64,000 bases of DNA from assembly GCF_026212465.1 (NCBI RefSeq), contig NC_080053.1, positions 17,520,735 to 17,584,734 of the forward strand. The letters run 5' to 3'. The translations under genes and the position numbers were made by a program. The notes below the pieces were generated by a model. That model worked only from the letters and a program-made list of their open reading frames with translations. It ran no database searches and was not told where the DNA came from. Numbering within the stretch: the stretch's first letter is position 1; each line of letters starts with the position of its first letter. Below are positions 24,850 through 35,784 of the stretch, in pieces. Source of the DNA: Amaranthus tricolor (Eukaryota; Streptophyta; Magnoliopsida; Caryophyllales; Amaranthaceae).

Positions 24850-25335
24850 AAGCTATTATATGTGATCACTTTTTTGTAAGGCTTATGTGATCATTTTTAA
24901 TGCCTATATGATTACTTTTAAAGCCTATAGGATCACTTTAAAAGGCCAATGTGCTCATTTTTATTTTACTATATTTTCATTTTTGAAGTTTATGTGATCA
25001 CTTTTTATAAGACTTATGTGATTGTTTTTAATGTCTATATAATCACTTTTAAGGCCTATATGATCACTTTAAAAGGCAAAGGTGCTCATTTTTATTTTAC
25101 TATGTGTTCATTTTTAAAACATTTGTGATCATTTTTAAAGCATTTGTGATCACTTTTAAGGCTTATGTGATCACTTTTAAAACTTATAGAGATTGTGTTT
25201 TGTAGTGGTGGTGATGGTGGAGGACTTCAAAATTAAAAATGATCACATATGCCTTAATAGTGATCACATAGGCCTTAAAAGTCATTACATATGTCTTAAA
25301 AGTGATTACATAAGCTTTAAAAGTAATCAAGGTAG
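24850..25335. repeat. GTGATCACTTTT tandem repeats ending in an inverted copy
   Basis: Degenerate units of about 20-27 bp built on 'GTGATCACTTTTAAGGCTTAT' run from 24862 to about 25190. They form a higher-order period of about 132 bp (24862 and 24994 start the same series). After a short spacer the same unit appears reverse-complemented four to five times (25238-25330), so the block can fold into a long hairpin. It lies about 0.65 kb upstream of TAF9. Confidence 0.8.
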
Positions 25336-25355
25336 TTAGGGTTGAGATTCTACTT

Positions 25356-25810
25356 AGAATCATTGAGGGGTAAGGATCGAAATCGATAGAATCGGATCGT
25401 AGGATCATGTGATATAATTACTTTAAGGTGTGAGTAAAAACTTATTCGACTACATCTATTAAGCTCTTTTAAAAAAAACTTTTAATAAGCATTTTTAAAC
25501 TGCAAATCAAGTAAAACATGAATTCTACGGTGGTATTGATTTAATTACTTAAAATATATATTTAAATGTAAGTGATATCTGTAAATTATATGAAAATATT
25601 TTACGATGGAAACCACTTATGTAGGATCAGATAGTTGGATCGTAAGATCATACAATTGTGTTATGATCCCACACCTAAATTCTTTAGCTAAGTATGATCG
25701 TACGATTCTATCATATTAAGATCCTACATACAATTCGGATCGGTCGCCAATTATTCAATCGTAAGATCGTAAAATTATAGATCAGAATTGTAATTCTGAT
25801 AACTATGAAA
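25356..25810 (+). mobile_element. GATC-rich repeat element, copy A
   Basis: It shares diverged stretches with the reverse complement of 34385-34770: one near the left end ('GGATCGTAGGATCATGTGAT') and one around 25630-25672 ('ACAATTGTGTTATGATCC'). Subterminal GATCGTA/TACGATC motifs recur in both orientations. It is probably a non-autonomous DNA transposon; termini and target duplication are not resolved. Confidence 0.5.
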
Positions 25811-25974
25811 GTAAGGTGTTCGTAACCGGTTACCCGACATCAATACTTTTCAAGGAGGACGTATAAAATATTTGTTAGTGCTAATCTCTCAGTTACCCCC
25901 CCATCCAACACTTGGGCATTCATTTTGTCTAATAATCTCTCAGTTAACGAGTCTAAATTCTCAACGCAAATTGG

Positions 25975-28900
25975 ATGGTGTCAGGTTCGGAGTGTATGGC
26001 AGAGGGAGAGGAAGATTTGCCCAGAGATGCAAAGATTGTGAAGTCATTGTTAAAATCTATGGGTGTTGAGGAGCATGAGCCCCGTGTTGTGCACCAGTTT
26101 TTGGAGCTTTGGTATAGATATGTCGTTGATATCTTGATGGATGCACAACTTTACTCGGAGCATGCTGCCAAGACGACAATTGACACCGATGATATCAAGC
26201 TTGCTATTCAATCAAAAGTGAATTTCAGCTTCTCGCAACCACCACCACGAGAGGTACTTTCAGCTTTTACTTTCCCTTTTTTCTTTGAAATTATCCAATT
26301 TTATGTATTTATAGATTTTTTAGAATCTAATTGTTTGGATTTTATCTTCCAATTTCGGGATTGGAGCCCCTTCTCTTTCTATCATCATATTCGTTGCTAT
26401 CTGGGATCCCTATTGCATTGTTGATTGATTGATCTGTAAGAATTTGGCTTGAAGAATTTGAATTTGCCGGAAAGAATCCCTAGGAATTGAAAAAACTTAA
26501 TGCTATTGGGAATGATTATTTCAATTGTAAATATAGATTTGACTCAAATTTAGTATATTTGGCAAATAAAATGTTAGAGTAGACTAACTAATGTGGAAAT
26601 GTGGGCCTAAAAGTGGCACGAAAGGTTAATGACCATGGTTTGAAGGTGCGCGAATGAACCATGGTTATATGCAAGTATTAAGGTGATTTAAGCAATAAAA
26701 ATAAAGCAAACATTAACACCAAGATTTAAGTTGGTTCACCATTAATGAGGCTATATCCACCATCCTAGGCTAGTATATCATTATGTATTTAAAGGATTTA
26801 AAGGATAGAAGAGCTTGGAAGCTCAGTACAATGTTAAGAGGAATTACATCAATAAAGACTAGTGTGAGCTATACATTTGATTAGAGAATTAAGAGAGTAT
26901 GGTAAGAATAAAGAATGGGAGGCTCAAGCTTTTAGCTTGGCCCTACACATACAACAATAGCAATACAAGTTATATAGGCAAGGGGGACTTGGGAAGCAAA
27001 GAGCCAAAACAGAAAAAACAAGGCAGCAGCTGTCAGTGGACTTGCACGACCTGGTGGCTTGACCGAGCAGGGGATCGAGCGGCTGTCAGGCATGCTTTTG
27101 ACGCCCATTTTCCAGCATGTTGCCTTTCATTCACATGTGATTCAATAGTCCCTTTGGTCCCTCTATGCTCCCATAGCTTAATCTAGCTAGTGTATACTAC
27201 ATTCCCTTATTTATCTATGGCAAGCCCATGTGACACACTCTATACACTTGTTTTATGTACACAATGAGAGTGTGTACTACTTCAGGAGTTGGAGTGTTCA
27301 TTACTACTCATAATAGTACATGCTTAAGGTCTAGTAATCATAGTTTGTTACTTTAACTTTAAGATTAAACTCTTCTACACAAGACTCAAGTCACATACTC
27401 TTTCAATCTCCACCTTGACTTGAGGCTACCAAAAATAAAGATCCCCTTCAACAAACACAAATCCAACAACACTCCAAAGAATACTTAACCAAAGGCACTA
27501 AAGCATACTTACCAAGCACATATGCAGCAAGATGACCATATGCAAATGTCTTAGAAAGACCTAAATGGTGTACACACCAAAAGACTTTCAAAGTCTTGCA
27601 AAATTAAACTAAGAACACCATGTACTTGTTGATAGGAAGTTGGACCAAAAAGGAAACACCTTTTGCTCAAATAACAAGTTTGCCTCAAATTGTGGTTCTT
27701 TAACAAAACAAGATACTTGGATTAAGTTTGTGGAAACATGAATGCCAACTACTTTGAGCATGGTGCTAAGCAAAATGTTTTCATAATAATTGGTTCTATC
27801 AATGTCTATAATGAACCGGTCACCATCATCATAACTCCACCTTCACCAATGTATCATCAAACCCACATGAATATACTAGTACCAAGGGACATTAAGTTAT
27901 CTCAAATTTGGGGACATAAAATGGTTCTGAAACCTTAGAGCCAAATCATAACCACCCTTGTACTCAAATAGCAAATAAGTACAACCAATTTCATCGCAAA
28001 ATCATTAACACGATTAACATAACCATTTTCAACATGCTTACCACAAAACATAACTAGCTTGGCATAACTAGTCCTAGACTTGTAATCAAACATCAAAATA
28101 TGATCACCAAAAAATAATTACCAAGTCATGACTCTTGTTCAAATATTGCCCAAAAAGACTCTATCCATTAGTCTTACTTCTTACAAGCACACCTTTGCTA
28201 ATCAAAAAAATCGAGTACTTATGTGATAGTGATGAAAGACAAAACCTTTAATCAAGATTCACCCAGAAAACTCACTTCACAACTTATCTCAACCAAAACG
28301 AGAATTTTTAACTCAAAAACTTGTAAGAGAAAATTATGGCAAATAACAAAATCAAGAGTGCAAAACAAAAATCCCAACAAATCTTGGACCATTTAAACAA
28401 ACATATCCATTTTAATGGAATGTGAAAAATTTGAGGTGAGGTTTCAAGAAACATTCTTGCCAACTCCAAATAGGGGATAACCAACAAAAACTCATCAAGA
28501 ATAATCAAAATGGAGACACTCTTTGACCATCAAGAGCAATCCAACTAACCCCTTCACTTTCTCCTTTTACCCAACTTTGTCTCAACACCTCTCTTGAGAC
28601 TTTAAGTTTGAGTCTTTGAAAAGCAACTTCTCACTTTAAGTTTCCATTCACCTTTTAACACCTTTTAAACACCAAAAACAAAATTTATTTCACCTTAACT
28701 TACCCAAAAATCAGAATTTTAATTTACCAAAAAACCTTTGTTCATTGTAGGTGGTTGAACACAACCCAAAACACCAAGAAAGCACCATAATAATCATCAA
28801 CCAAACCTTTGGCTTTGATACCAATTGTTAGAATAGACTAACGAATGCGAAAACGTGGGCCTAAAAGTGGTACGAAAGGTTAATGACCATGGCTTGAAGG

Positions 28901-30231
28901 TGCACTATGAACCATGGTTATATGCAAGTATTAAGGTGATTTAAGTAATAAAAGTAAAGCAAACATCAACACTAAGATTTAAGGTGGTTCACCATTAATG
29001 AGGCTACATCCACCATCCTAGGCTAGAGTATCATTATGTGTTTAAAGGATAGAGGAGGTTGGAAGCTCATTGAAGTAATTACATCAATGGAGAGTAGTGT
29101 GAGCTATACATTTGAGTAGAGAATTAAGAGAGTATGGTAAGGATAAAGAATGGAAGGCTCAAGCTTTTAGCTTGACTCTACACACTACAACAATAGCAAT
29201 ACAACTTATATAGGCAAGGGGGACTTGGGAAGCAAAGAGCCAAAACAGAAAAAACAACGCAGCAGCTGTCAGTGGACTTGCTCGACCTGGTGGCTCGACC
29301 CTGCAGGGGGTCGAGCGACAGTCAGGCACGCTTCTGACGCCTATTTTCCAGCCTGTTGCCTTTCCTTCACATGTAATTCAATAGTCCCTATGGTCCCCTC
29401 TATGCTCCCATAGCTTGATCTAGCTAGTGTGTACTACATTCCCTTATTTATCATTGGCAAACCCATGTGATACACTCCATGCACTTGTTTTATGTACACA
29501 ATAAGATTGTGTACTACTTCATGAATTGGAGTGTTCATTACTACTCATAATAGTACATGCTTAATGTCTAGTAATCATAGTTTGTTACTTTAACCTTTAA
29601 GATTAAACTCTTCTACACAAGACTCAAGTCACACACTCTTTCATAAAAAAATTCAAATTAGGATTTGAGTCAAATGGCCAGTTATAAATGTGGTTAAAGA
29701 TGAGGATTTGAAATGACTTTCCAAACCTTGTCATTCTCAAATTCTTCATTAATGAATTCATAATTGAAATCTACAATTTGATATGAAGTATCTGTTTCTA
29801 AACGCAACCTAAAAGAGTTGTGTGTTTGTGTGTGGGTTTTTTCCTAAGATGTTTCTTCTGGTGTTTTGAGGTTTGCCAACTCTAACTATAGGCATTTCTC
29901 TCTAGCTATTTCTTGTGGCTGTTTGCAGTTTTGCTTAGAAATCTATATGCTTGGACTTGGGTAGGTTTTACTGGAGCTGGCTAGAACCAAGAACAAAACA
30001 CCACTACCAAAACATTTTGGAGGCTCTGGAATCCCACTTCCACCTGAAGAAGACACCCTGATTAGCCCCAATTACCAGCTAGTGATACCAAAGAAGCAAA
30101 ACCCCCAGGTATTAGAAGAAACAGAAGAAGAGACTGCAGCTCCTAGCACATCGCAAGAGCCAAAGACCGATACACTTCAGAACACTACACAGAGGGTCTC
30201 CTTTCCTCTGGGTGCAAAACGTCCAAAGTAA
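25975..30231 (+). CDS. TAF9: TAF9, TFIID/SAGA subunit, two exons
   Basis: TAF9 is a histone-fold subunit of TFIID and SAGA that pairs with TAF6 in core-promoter recognition in the nucleus. Exon 1 (to 26253) holds the histone-fold: '[20 protein letters not shown]', '[20 protein letters not shown]', '[20 protein letters not shown]' and 'QPPPRE'. Exon 2 (29965-30231, TAA) continues in phase with '[18 protein letters not shown]', '[20 protein letters not shown]' and ends '[12 protein letters not shown]'. Two in-frame ATGs compete: 25975 (181 residues) and 25996 (174), the latter giving the family-like 'MAEGEED'; I favour 25996 but cannot exclude 25975. The 3.7-kb intron contains a complete LTR element. 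Confidence 0.95.
26572..27405 (-). repeat. 3' LTR of the TAF9-intron element
   Basis: Left direct repeat of 834 bases. It contains a short extra copy of 'TTTAAAGGA' absent from the other LTR, and the GC-richer stretch 27025-27120 around 'GACCGAGCAGGG'. Confidence 0.9.
28826..29643 (-). repeat. 5' LTR of the TAF9-intron element
   Basis: Right direct repeat of 818 bases, with the primer-binding site next to it at 28811-28823 on the minus strand. Confidence 0.9.
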
Positions 30232-33035
30232 TACCTCGTCATTACTAATGGGGCACAACATTCATCATGTACTCTTTCCCTGTTGCCTGTTGGAGCACAT
30301 CATCTAGGTGAGATCTCTCAAATCTTCTCGTGAGCCCAAAGTTTTTAGTTTTTTACTTATCAAGAAGAGTATAGGAGCTTATTCATTGATTGGTTGCCTA
30401 TTAAATTGCGACAGAAATTTCCGGTATCTTACTATGCATCTGAGAGTACAACCCTCGTCATGATGCACAATAAATTCTATCGTGGACATGGGAGTATACC
30501 TCATGGTCTGTTTTGTTTCCTAGCCTTTTTTTAATGTTGAAAAATCTTCGAAACACTACATGAACTATATTGGATGTTTATATTAGGAAATGCTTGGAGG
30601 TTAGTTTTCGTTTATCATGATGTAATCTACTATATGAGACTAGTATAAACCATTGTGGTGATTCTTTTCAGGAGCAAGGAATTTGTGAATTTTAAGACTT
30701 GGTAGTTTTGGAAGCTCCACCTGATTTTCAGCTTGGTTGTACATTGTGTTACTCCTTCATTCCTACGCAACCCACCCGATGCGTTTCATGTTGGATCCTG
30801 TTGTGTTGGAGTGAAGGAGTACCACAATGTACATATGAAACTAGTAAACAATGTGTAAAATGATGTGTAATATGCACATCATTTGATGATACATGTTGGA
30901 TCCTTTGACGAAACTAGTTTTTTATTGCGTTTGGTTTCTTCGTTCTGTATGTGCAACAAGATATAATCGATACATACGAGTTTGAGTAATATTGGATGCA
31001 TTTTGTGCAACTACGTTCGAGTTGTGTTGTTTTACTTAAGATTTTTGTGCACCTATGTTCTTGTTGTGTTGTTTACCTGTGAATTATGGTGCATTGTGTC
31101 AATTTCTTTTCTCTTCTAAAAGATACACTAGGCATGGAATGTGAGTATTGCTCCAACGATATGATTGTCTAATACAAGACCAACAAGTCTTTTAAAGTAG
31201 GTGACTCTACTTACGAACTCTAACCTTGTTAGATAAGGTGAAACTTTTTGCACCAATTGAACTAATCACATAATCAAACATATACTGTTTATACTGTTTT
31301 CTCTTTGTTTTATTAGTTGCATCTCCTTCTGAAAAGCTTTTGGAAAGAAGTATAGGCTTTAAAAAGACAAATGAAAACATTATCGACATGGTTGAATTAG
31401 TTGGTGCTACTTATTCAATTGACAAACATAACAAATTGTAGATACATTTATTAGTAAGTAATGTAATAAGTATAGTCTATGCATACATAATTTCATATCT
31501 CATAGAAAAAGACTTTTAACATCGAAAGATAATTCTTCAATATCAGAAGAATATCACTTGACCAAAAGTTTACCTTTCGCCTAAGCAATCTTATTGTGTC
31601 TTCTTCTCATTAATTGTCATATCTAGGAATATTTAAAATTGACCTGATGATTTAATATTTACTCGATTTGTTGTCGAACTTGATTAAACCTAACTTTAAA
31701 AATTATTTACAATTATTAAAAATCAAAATGAGTAGAAGACTCGATTCTAAATCTACCCAAAATATCTTATTCGAAATCAACACGATGATCCAAAACAACT
31801 CTAGTCCCATCATACATCCCAATTATTGAGAATTAGATTCAATAACCTACAATGGGACCAATACCTCCCCTAAGATATTTAACTAAAACAACTCCTAATA
31901 GTTTTACTTTGATAAAGGCCATCCTAATTTAAATCTACTTGATAAAAGTGCTAATGGAATTTCTTTATGATATTTCTTCTACTTCAAAACGACAATTGTT
32001 TCCTTACTTATTTATTTAAGGTATACCTAACTTTCTTTTAGACAAAATAATGCAACGACAATGATAAGAATTTTCCCACGAGCATATTTGATGAATTAGT
32101 GATATACATATATGATGGTATATAAAAACATATACCATTATAATTATCAATAAAACCAGCTCTCAATTAGCATATGCAAAGCGGTCTATAACACAGGAGC
32201 CTATTATTAGAGGGGATTTAGAATATATTTTTATACAAATTTTATTTATCAATTTATTTACTGTGTTTCATATATACTATATTTACACGAGAGTACTCAA
32301 GTAATAAAGAGCCAATTATTATTAATTGTTTCAAAATACGCGAATTAAAAAAGTAAATACTTCTGACATACTATTTTTTTTTCTAAAATCTCATTTCCGT
32401 TTGAAAACTTTTATATTGGTAGTTGGAAAAATTTAATTGATGGAAAGATTTTATCATATATTAATATTTTGATTTTTTGTTTTAATTTAGAGATTGTAAG
32501 AGTCTATGAGATAGAATTGACACGTGACGCCAAAATTTATGAGACGCCCGAGCTTGATAAAACAAAAGATGATCCAGGACTAAAATGCATTAGGGTTTGA
32601 TCAAATAATGATCATGTGTAGGGCTACGATACATGAAGTTTCCTTCTACGAAATTGAAGATTTTCATTGGAGAAATATTGAGACGTTGGATATGACACCG
32701 ACACAACTACATGATCACGCATAATATAATATATATCTTATGCTCACTAAATATTTATATTCTTTATTGCAATAACAAGGGAGAAATAACAAAATTAGCT
32801 AGAAAGATTATAACAAGAATGGTAAGAGAGTATGTAGCTTAGTTGGGCTCTACATATTGTGATTGTGAGCTATACGTGTGAGAGACTGTCTCTCAGTTAA
32901 AAAAACTCAAATAAGAAGCCTATATTTTCATAATACATATTAAATGAGCTATTTCATCAAAGTATAAGGAGCGTCTCTCGATGACATCATCTCATACACT
33001 AGTTTGTGATTGTCTTAATGTAACACCTTAATAGC
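30232..33035. other. Intergenic region between TAF9 and nicotianamine synthase
   Basis: The first ~250 bases suit a TAF9 3' UTR. The rest is AT-rich with only short chance frames, and I recognise no transposon domain. A G-box-like ACACGTGAC occurs at about 32519, about 500 bases past the 3' end of the synthase. Confidence 0.45.
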
Positions 33036-34028
33036 TTATTGATGCCCACTAGAAGCTAGTTCTCCAAGTATGTTTCCATATTTTAATGGGTTAAATGGTT
33101 GAATTTCCAAACACTTGCAACTTTGCAACCTTAAAGGAGAAATATTTTGAGTATGGTTTTGTTCCCACTCAATAGGGTATAGGGATGAAGAAAGATCATT
33201 GTCAACGGCCTTCCTTGCTATCACAATAGAGTTGATGACCTCGTCCATTGGATGGAAAACCGAGAGGACTTCAAACCCACAAAGGTCTTCTGGGTCAACA
33301 ACCGGGTACAAGAAAGCCCGAGCACCATGTGCACTTCGAACCATTAGGGTTGTACCTTGTGCCATATTCTTGGCTAAGTGATGAATGATTTTGATTTTGT
33401 CTTCCTTGTTCATTCCAACAAGGGCAGCTAAGAAAACAACATCATACTCTTTAAGTTCCTCTTTCCCCACACTCATGACATCCTTAGTGTGAAATTTCAT
33501 CCGGACTGATAAGTCTGGGTCGGGCTCCACCAACCGGGCTGCCATCTCATTAGCAAATGGGTCATTGTCATAGTTATCGAATTGGGTTTCACAAAGGTGG
33601 TTAAGGGCGAGCACAATTGATGTAAGAGGGAGAGAACCAGACCCCACAAAGGCGACCCGTTTGGGTGCATGGGTGGAGTGTTGGGTCAAAATGTTGTACT
33701 CTAATAAACTAAGCTTAAGATAGTTGGAATAATAAGGAAAAATATCAAAATGGTCTATAGGGTTATCATATGAGACTAAAAGTGAAGAATAATGTTTTTC
33801 AAGAAGTCCCTCAGCCTCACCACAAAGACTAATTAGATTAGACCTCATTTCTTGAATTTGGTTAGGTAATTTTGTGACATCAATGGGATTAGGAGGCATG
33901 CAAGTATGTACAAGTTGTGTAAACAACATGTTGACATCTTCTGATGGTTTAAGACTCTCAAGATTTGAGATTTTCTCATACAATTCACTAATTTGGTTCA
34001 CCAATGGCTCTTCTTGGCACACCATCAT
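33036..34028 (-). CDS. NAS: Nicotianamine synthase
   Basis: Nicotianamine synthase joins three S-adenosylmethionines into nicotianamine, releasing three methylthioadenosines; the product chelates iron, zinc and copper for transport in the plant. The frame is intronless, as usual for this family. It starts at tandem ATGs (34028, 34025), giving 330 or 329 residues, the usual plant length; an ATG at 34064 would add 13 unconserved residues. Family landmarks are the 'MVCQEEPLVNQISELYEKI' start, 'FPYYSNYLKLSLLEYN', the SAM-binding 'AFVGSGSLPLTSIVLAL', 'YDNDPFANEMAARLV', 'YDVVFLAALVGM' and 'VRSAHGARAFLYPVV'. The frame is unbroken and all core motifs are present. The C-terminal extension after 'IARKAV' is less conserved. 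Confidence 0.97.
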   Translation of the reverse strand: MMVCQEEPLVNQISELYEKISNLESLKPSEDVNMLFTQLVHTCMPPNPIDVTKLPNQIQEMRSNLISLCGEAEGLLEKHYSSLLVSYDNPIDHFDIFPYYSNYLKLSLLEYNILTQHSTHAPKRVAFVGSGSLPLTSIVLALNHLCETQFDNYDNDPFANEMAARLVEPDPDLSVRMKFHTKDVMSVGKEELKEYDVVFLAALVGMNKEDKIKIIHHLAKNMAQGTTLMVRSAHGARAFLYPVVDPEDLCGFEVLSVFHPMDEVINSIVIARKAVDNDLSSSLYPIEWEQNHTQNISPLRLQSCKCLEIQPFNPLKYGNILGELASSGHQ

Positions 34029-34144
34029 ATTGAGCACTATGTGGATATTTTGATGGGAAAACAAAGAAAATTTTACAAGAATATAATACTTTTTGTGAAA
34101 ATGTTTGTTGGGTGTGTTTGGATTTGGAGAAATTGAACAATAAG

Positions 34145-34162
34145 GAGGGTGCTATTTATTGG
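34145..34162 (-). promoter_or_regulatory. CCAAT/TATA-like box upstream of nicotianamine synthase
   Basis: The minus strand reads GCCAATAAATAGCACC about 125 bases upstream of the start codon, combining a CCAAT core with a TATA-like AATAAATAG. The position suits a plant core promoter, but this is a motif call only. Confidence 0.35.
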
Positions 34163-34384
34163 CAATGTGTGGGTTCCACTTGAATAGTCAATCTTTTAGA
34201 TGCTTAGTCATAATACATCTTTGAGTGTAATTACATATCAGTTTTAGTAGTTAAATTAATAGCCCTTAATTTGTGGAAAACCCTAGTTGGCGTAAGTGGC
34301 TTTTATCCTTTGACTCTAAAGAATGTCATTATAGTTGAGACTGAAGTAATTCACTACTACTCTTATAAGGCATCGATTTGGGTG

Positions 34385-34770
34385 CTTCGAATCTGTATTG
34401 TTGTCATTTTATCGATGGTTATTAGAATTTAATATTGATCTACGATTCTTCGATTTTATAATCTAAAAATAGGCGATGGATCTGGATTGTAAGTAGGATC
34501 TTAATGTTGGTGGAATTGTGATATATTCAACTTACCTCAAGAATTTAGGTGGTAGGATCATAACACAATTCTACGATCCAACGATTCAATCCTACAAGGT
34601 AGTTTTAATCGTAAAAATTTTCTCTAGTTATCCAAATATAATTCACAATCAGTTATCCAAAGCATATATATTAATGCATATTTGTAGGATCACACGATCC
34701 TACGATCTAATTTTACTGATTTCAATCCTAATTTTTCAACGATCTTACGTAAAATCCCGCTCCTAACACG
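34385..34770 (-). mobile_element. GATC-rich repeat element, copy B (inverted relative to copy A)
   Basis: The reverse complement matches copy A at 25356: 'GATCGTAGGATCGTGTGAT' near one end and 'GATCATAACACAATTC' (34555-34570). Inverted 'TACGATCC'/'GGATCGTA' motifs are clustered. It lies upstream of the nicotianamine synthase gene. Exact ends are not defined. Confidence 0.5.
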
Positions 34771-35383
34771 TTTGCATTTTATAACAAAATCCATTTTTCT
34801 TTACCTTTTTTTCTATATTTTAGAATTTTTATGGACGAGTTTCTTTTCTTATTGATTTGATCAAATAATTTTTAGGGCGGAAGAGTAATTGTAAGGTCAA
34901 ATTAAATCAACGGTAACGTGCCTCATCATATTAGGAGAGTTCACAATTATCCAATCCAAAACACGATATTTAATTTTAATATCTTATAATTTATTTGAAA
35001 ATTAGATAATTCGTATGGGATATTCGCTTTCAAAATCGATTTCTAGTTCTAAATCGAAATTTTAATGAAGCCGGATATCAGAATATTTAATTTAAAATAC
35101 TTTTTTAAAAAAATTATTGAAAAACTCAATTTAGGATTTTAAACATGCTAATATTTACAATTCTCAACTACAACTAAATTACATAATTTAAAAATTGTTC
35201 TTTAGTTTAGGGTTTTAAATATCTAAACATATTGTCAAAATAATTTGTCACTTCAAAAAATTTTAAAATATATATTTTTTCAATCTGTGAAAAAAAAAAA
35301 CTTTCTCAATTGAGTATTTGTGCACAAAGAATGTGTGTGAGGCTCACGTACGTGCTCTCTCTCTCACGCACATTATTGAGGAT

Positions 35384-35585
35384 TGAAGAATTTAAGAAAG
35401 CAGAATTTAGGGTTAATGAATACTGTTTTGTATTACCTTTTAATTACCATTACAACGCCATTATATACACAAATTAGGAGTTAACTAAAGAAAGAAATAT
35501 AACTAGGAAATATATGCTTGCCCTAATACATTTGTCTAAAAAGAGTAACAAAATCATAATATCCTCAGAATAATATATTTTCACA
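35384..35585 (-). repeat. Copia 3' LTR
   Basis: 202 bases, TG...CA ends. It contains a TATA box reading TGTATATAATGG on the minus strand (35459-35470). Confidence 0.93.
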
Positions 35586-35784
35586 CTCCCCCTCAAGTTA
35601 GGTTATAGGATTTCCGATGCCTAACTTGGATAACGTTGTCTCAAAGGCTTCAGCTGATCTCATGTGTGGGATGCTGATGATTTCCTTCTCCAATTTTTCC
35701 TTTATGAAGTGTCTGTCAACCTCCACATGTTTCGTTCGATCATGTTGGATCGGATTTTCTGAGATATCAATAGCTTCTTTATTG

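Larger units (their letters stand above)
26572..29643 (-). mobile_element. Non-coding LTR element (LARD-like) in the TAF9 intron
   Basis: Two direct repeats, 26572-27405 and 28826-29643 (about nine-tenths identical by eye, with small indels), begin TGTTAGA and end CTTTCA. Perfect TAAAA target duplications flank the whole (26567-26571, 29644-29648). On the minus strand the right copy is the 5' LTR and is followed after two bases by the primer-binding site TGGTATCAAAGCC (28811-28823). A purine tract abuts the other LTR (27406-27425). The 1.4-kb interior has no gag or pol frame, so the element is non-autonomous and needs enzymes from a partner. The LTR differences point to an old insertion. Confidence 0.92.

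Noticed and set aside
32515..32530. G-box-like ACACGTGAC as a regulator of nicotianamine synthase
   Set aside because: It lies about 500 bases past the 3' end of the gene, and a single 6-mer is expected by chance.
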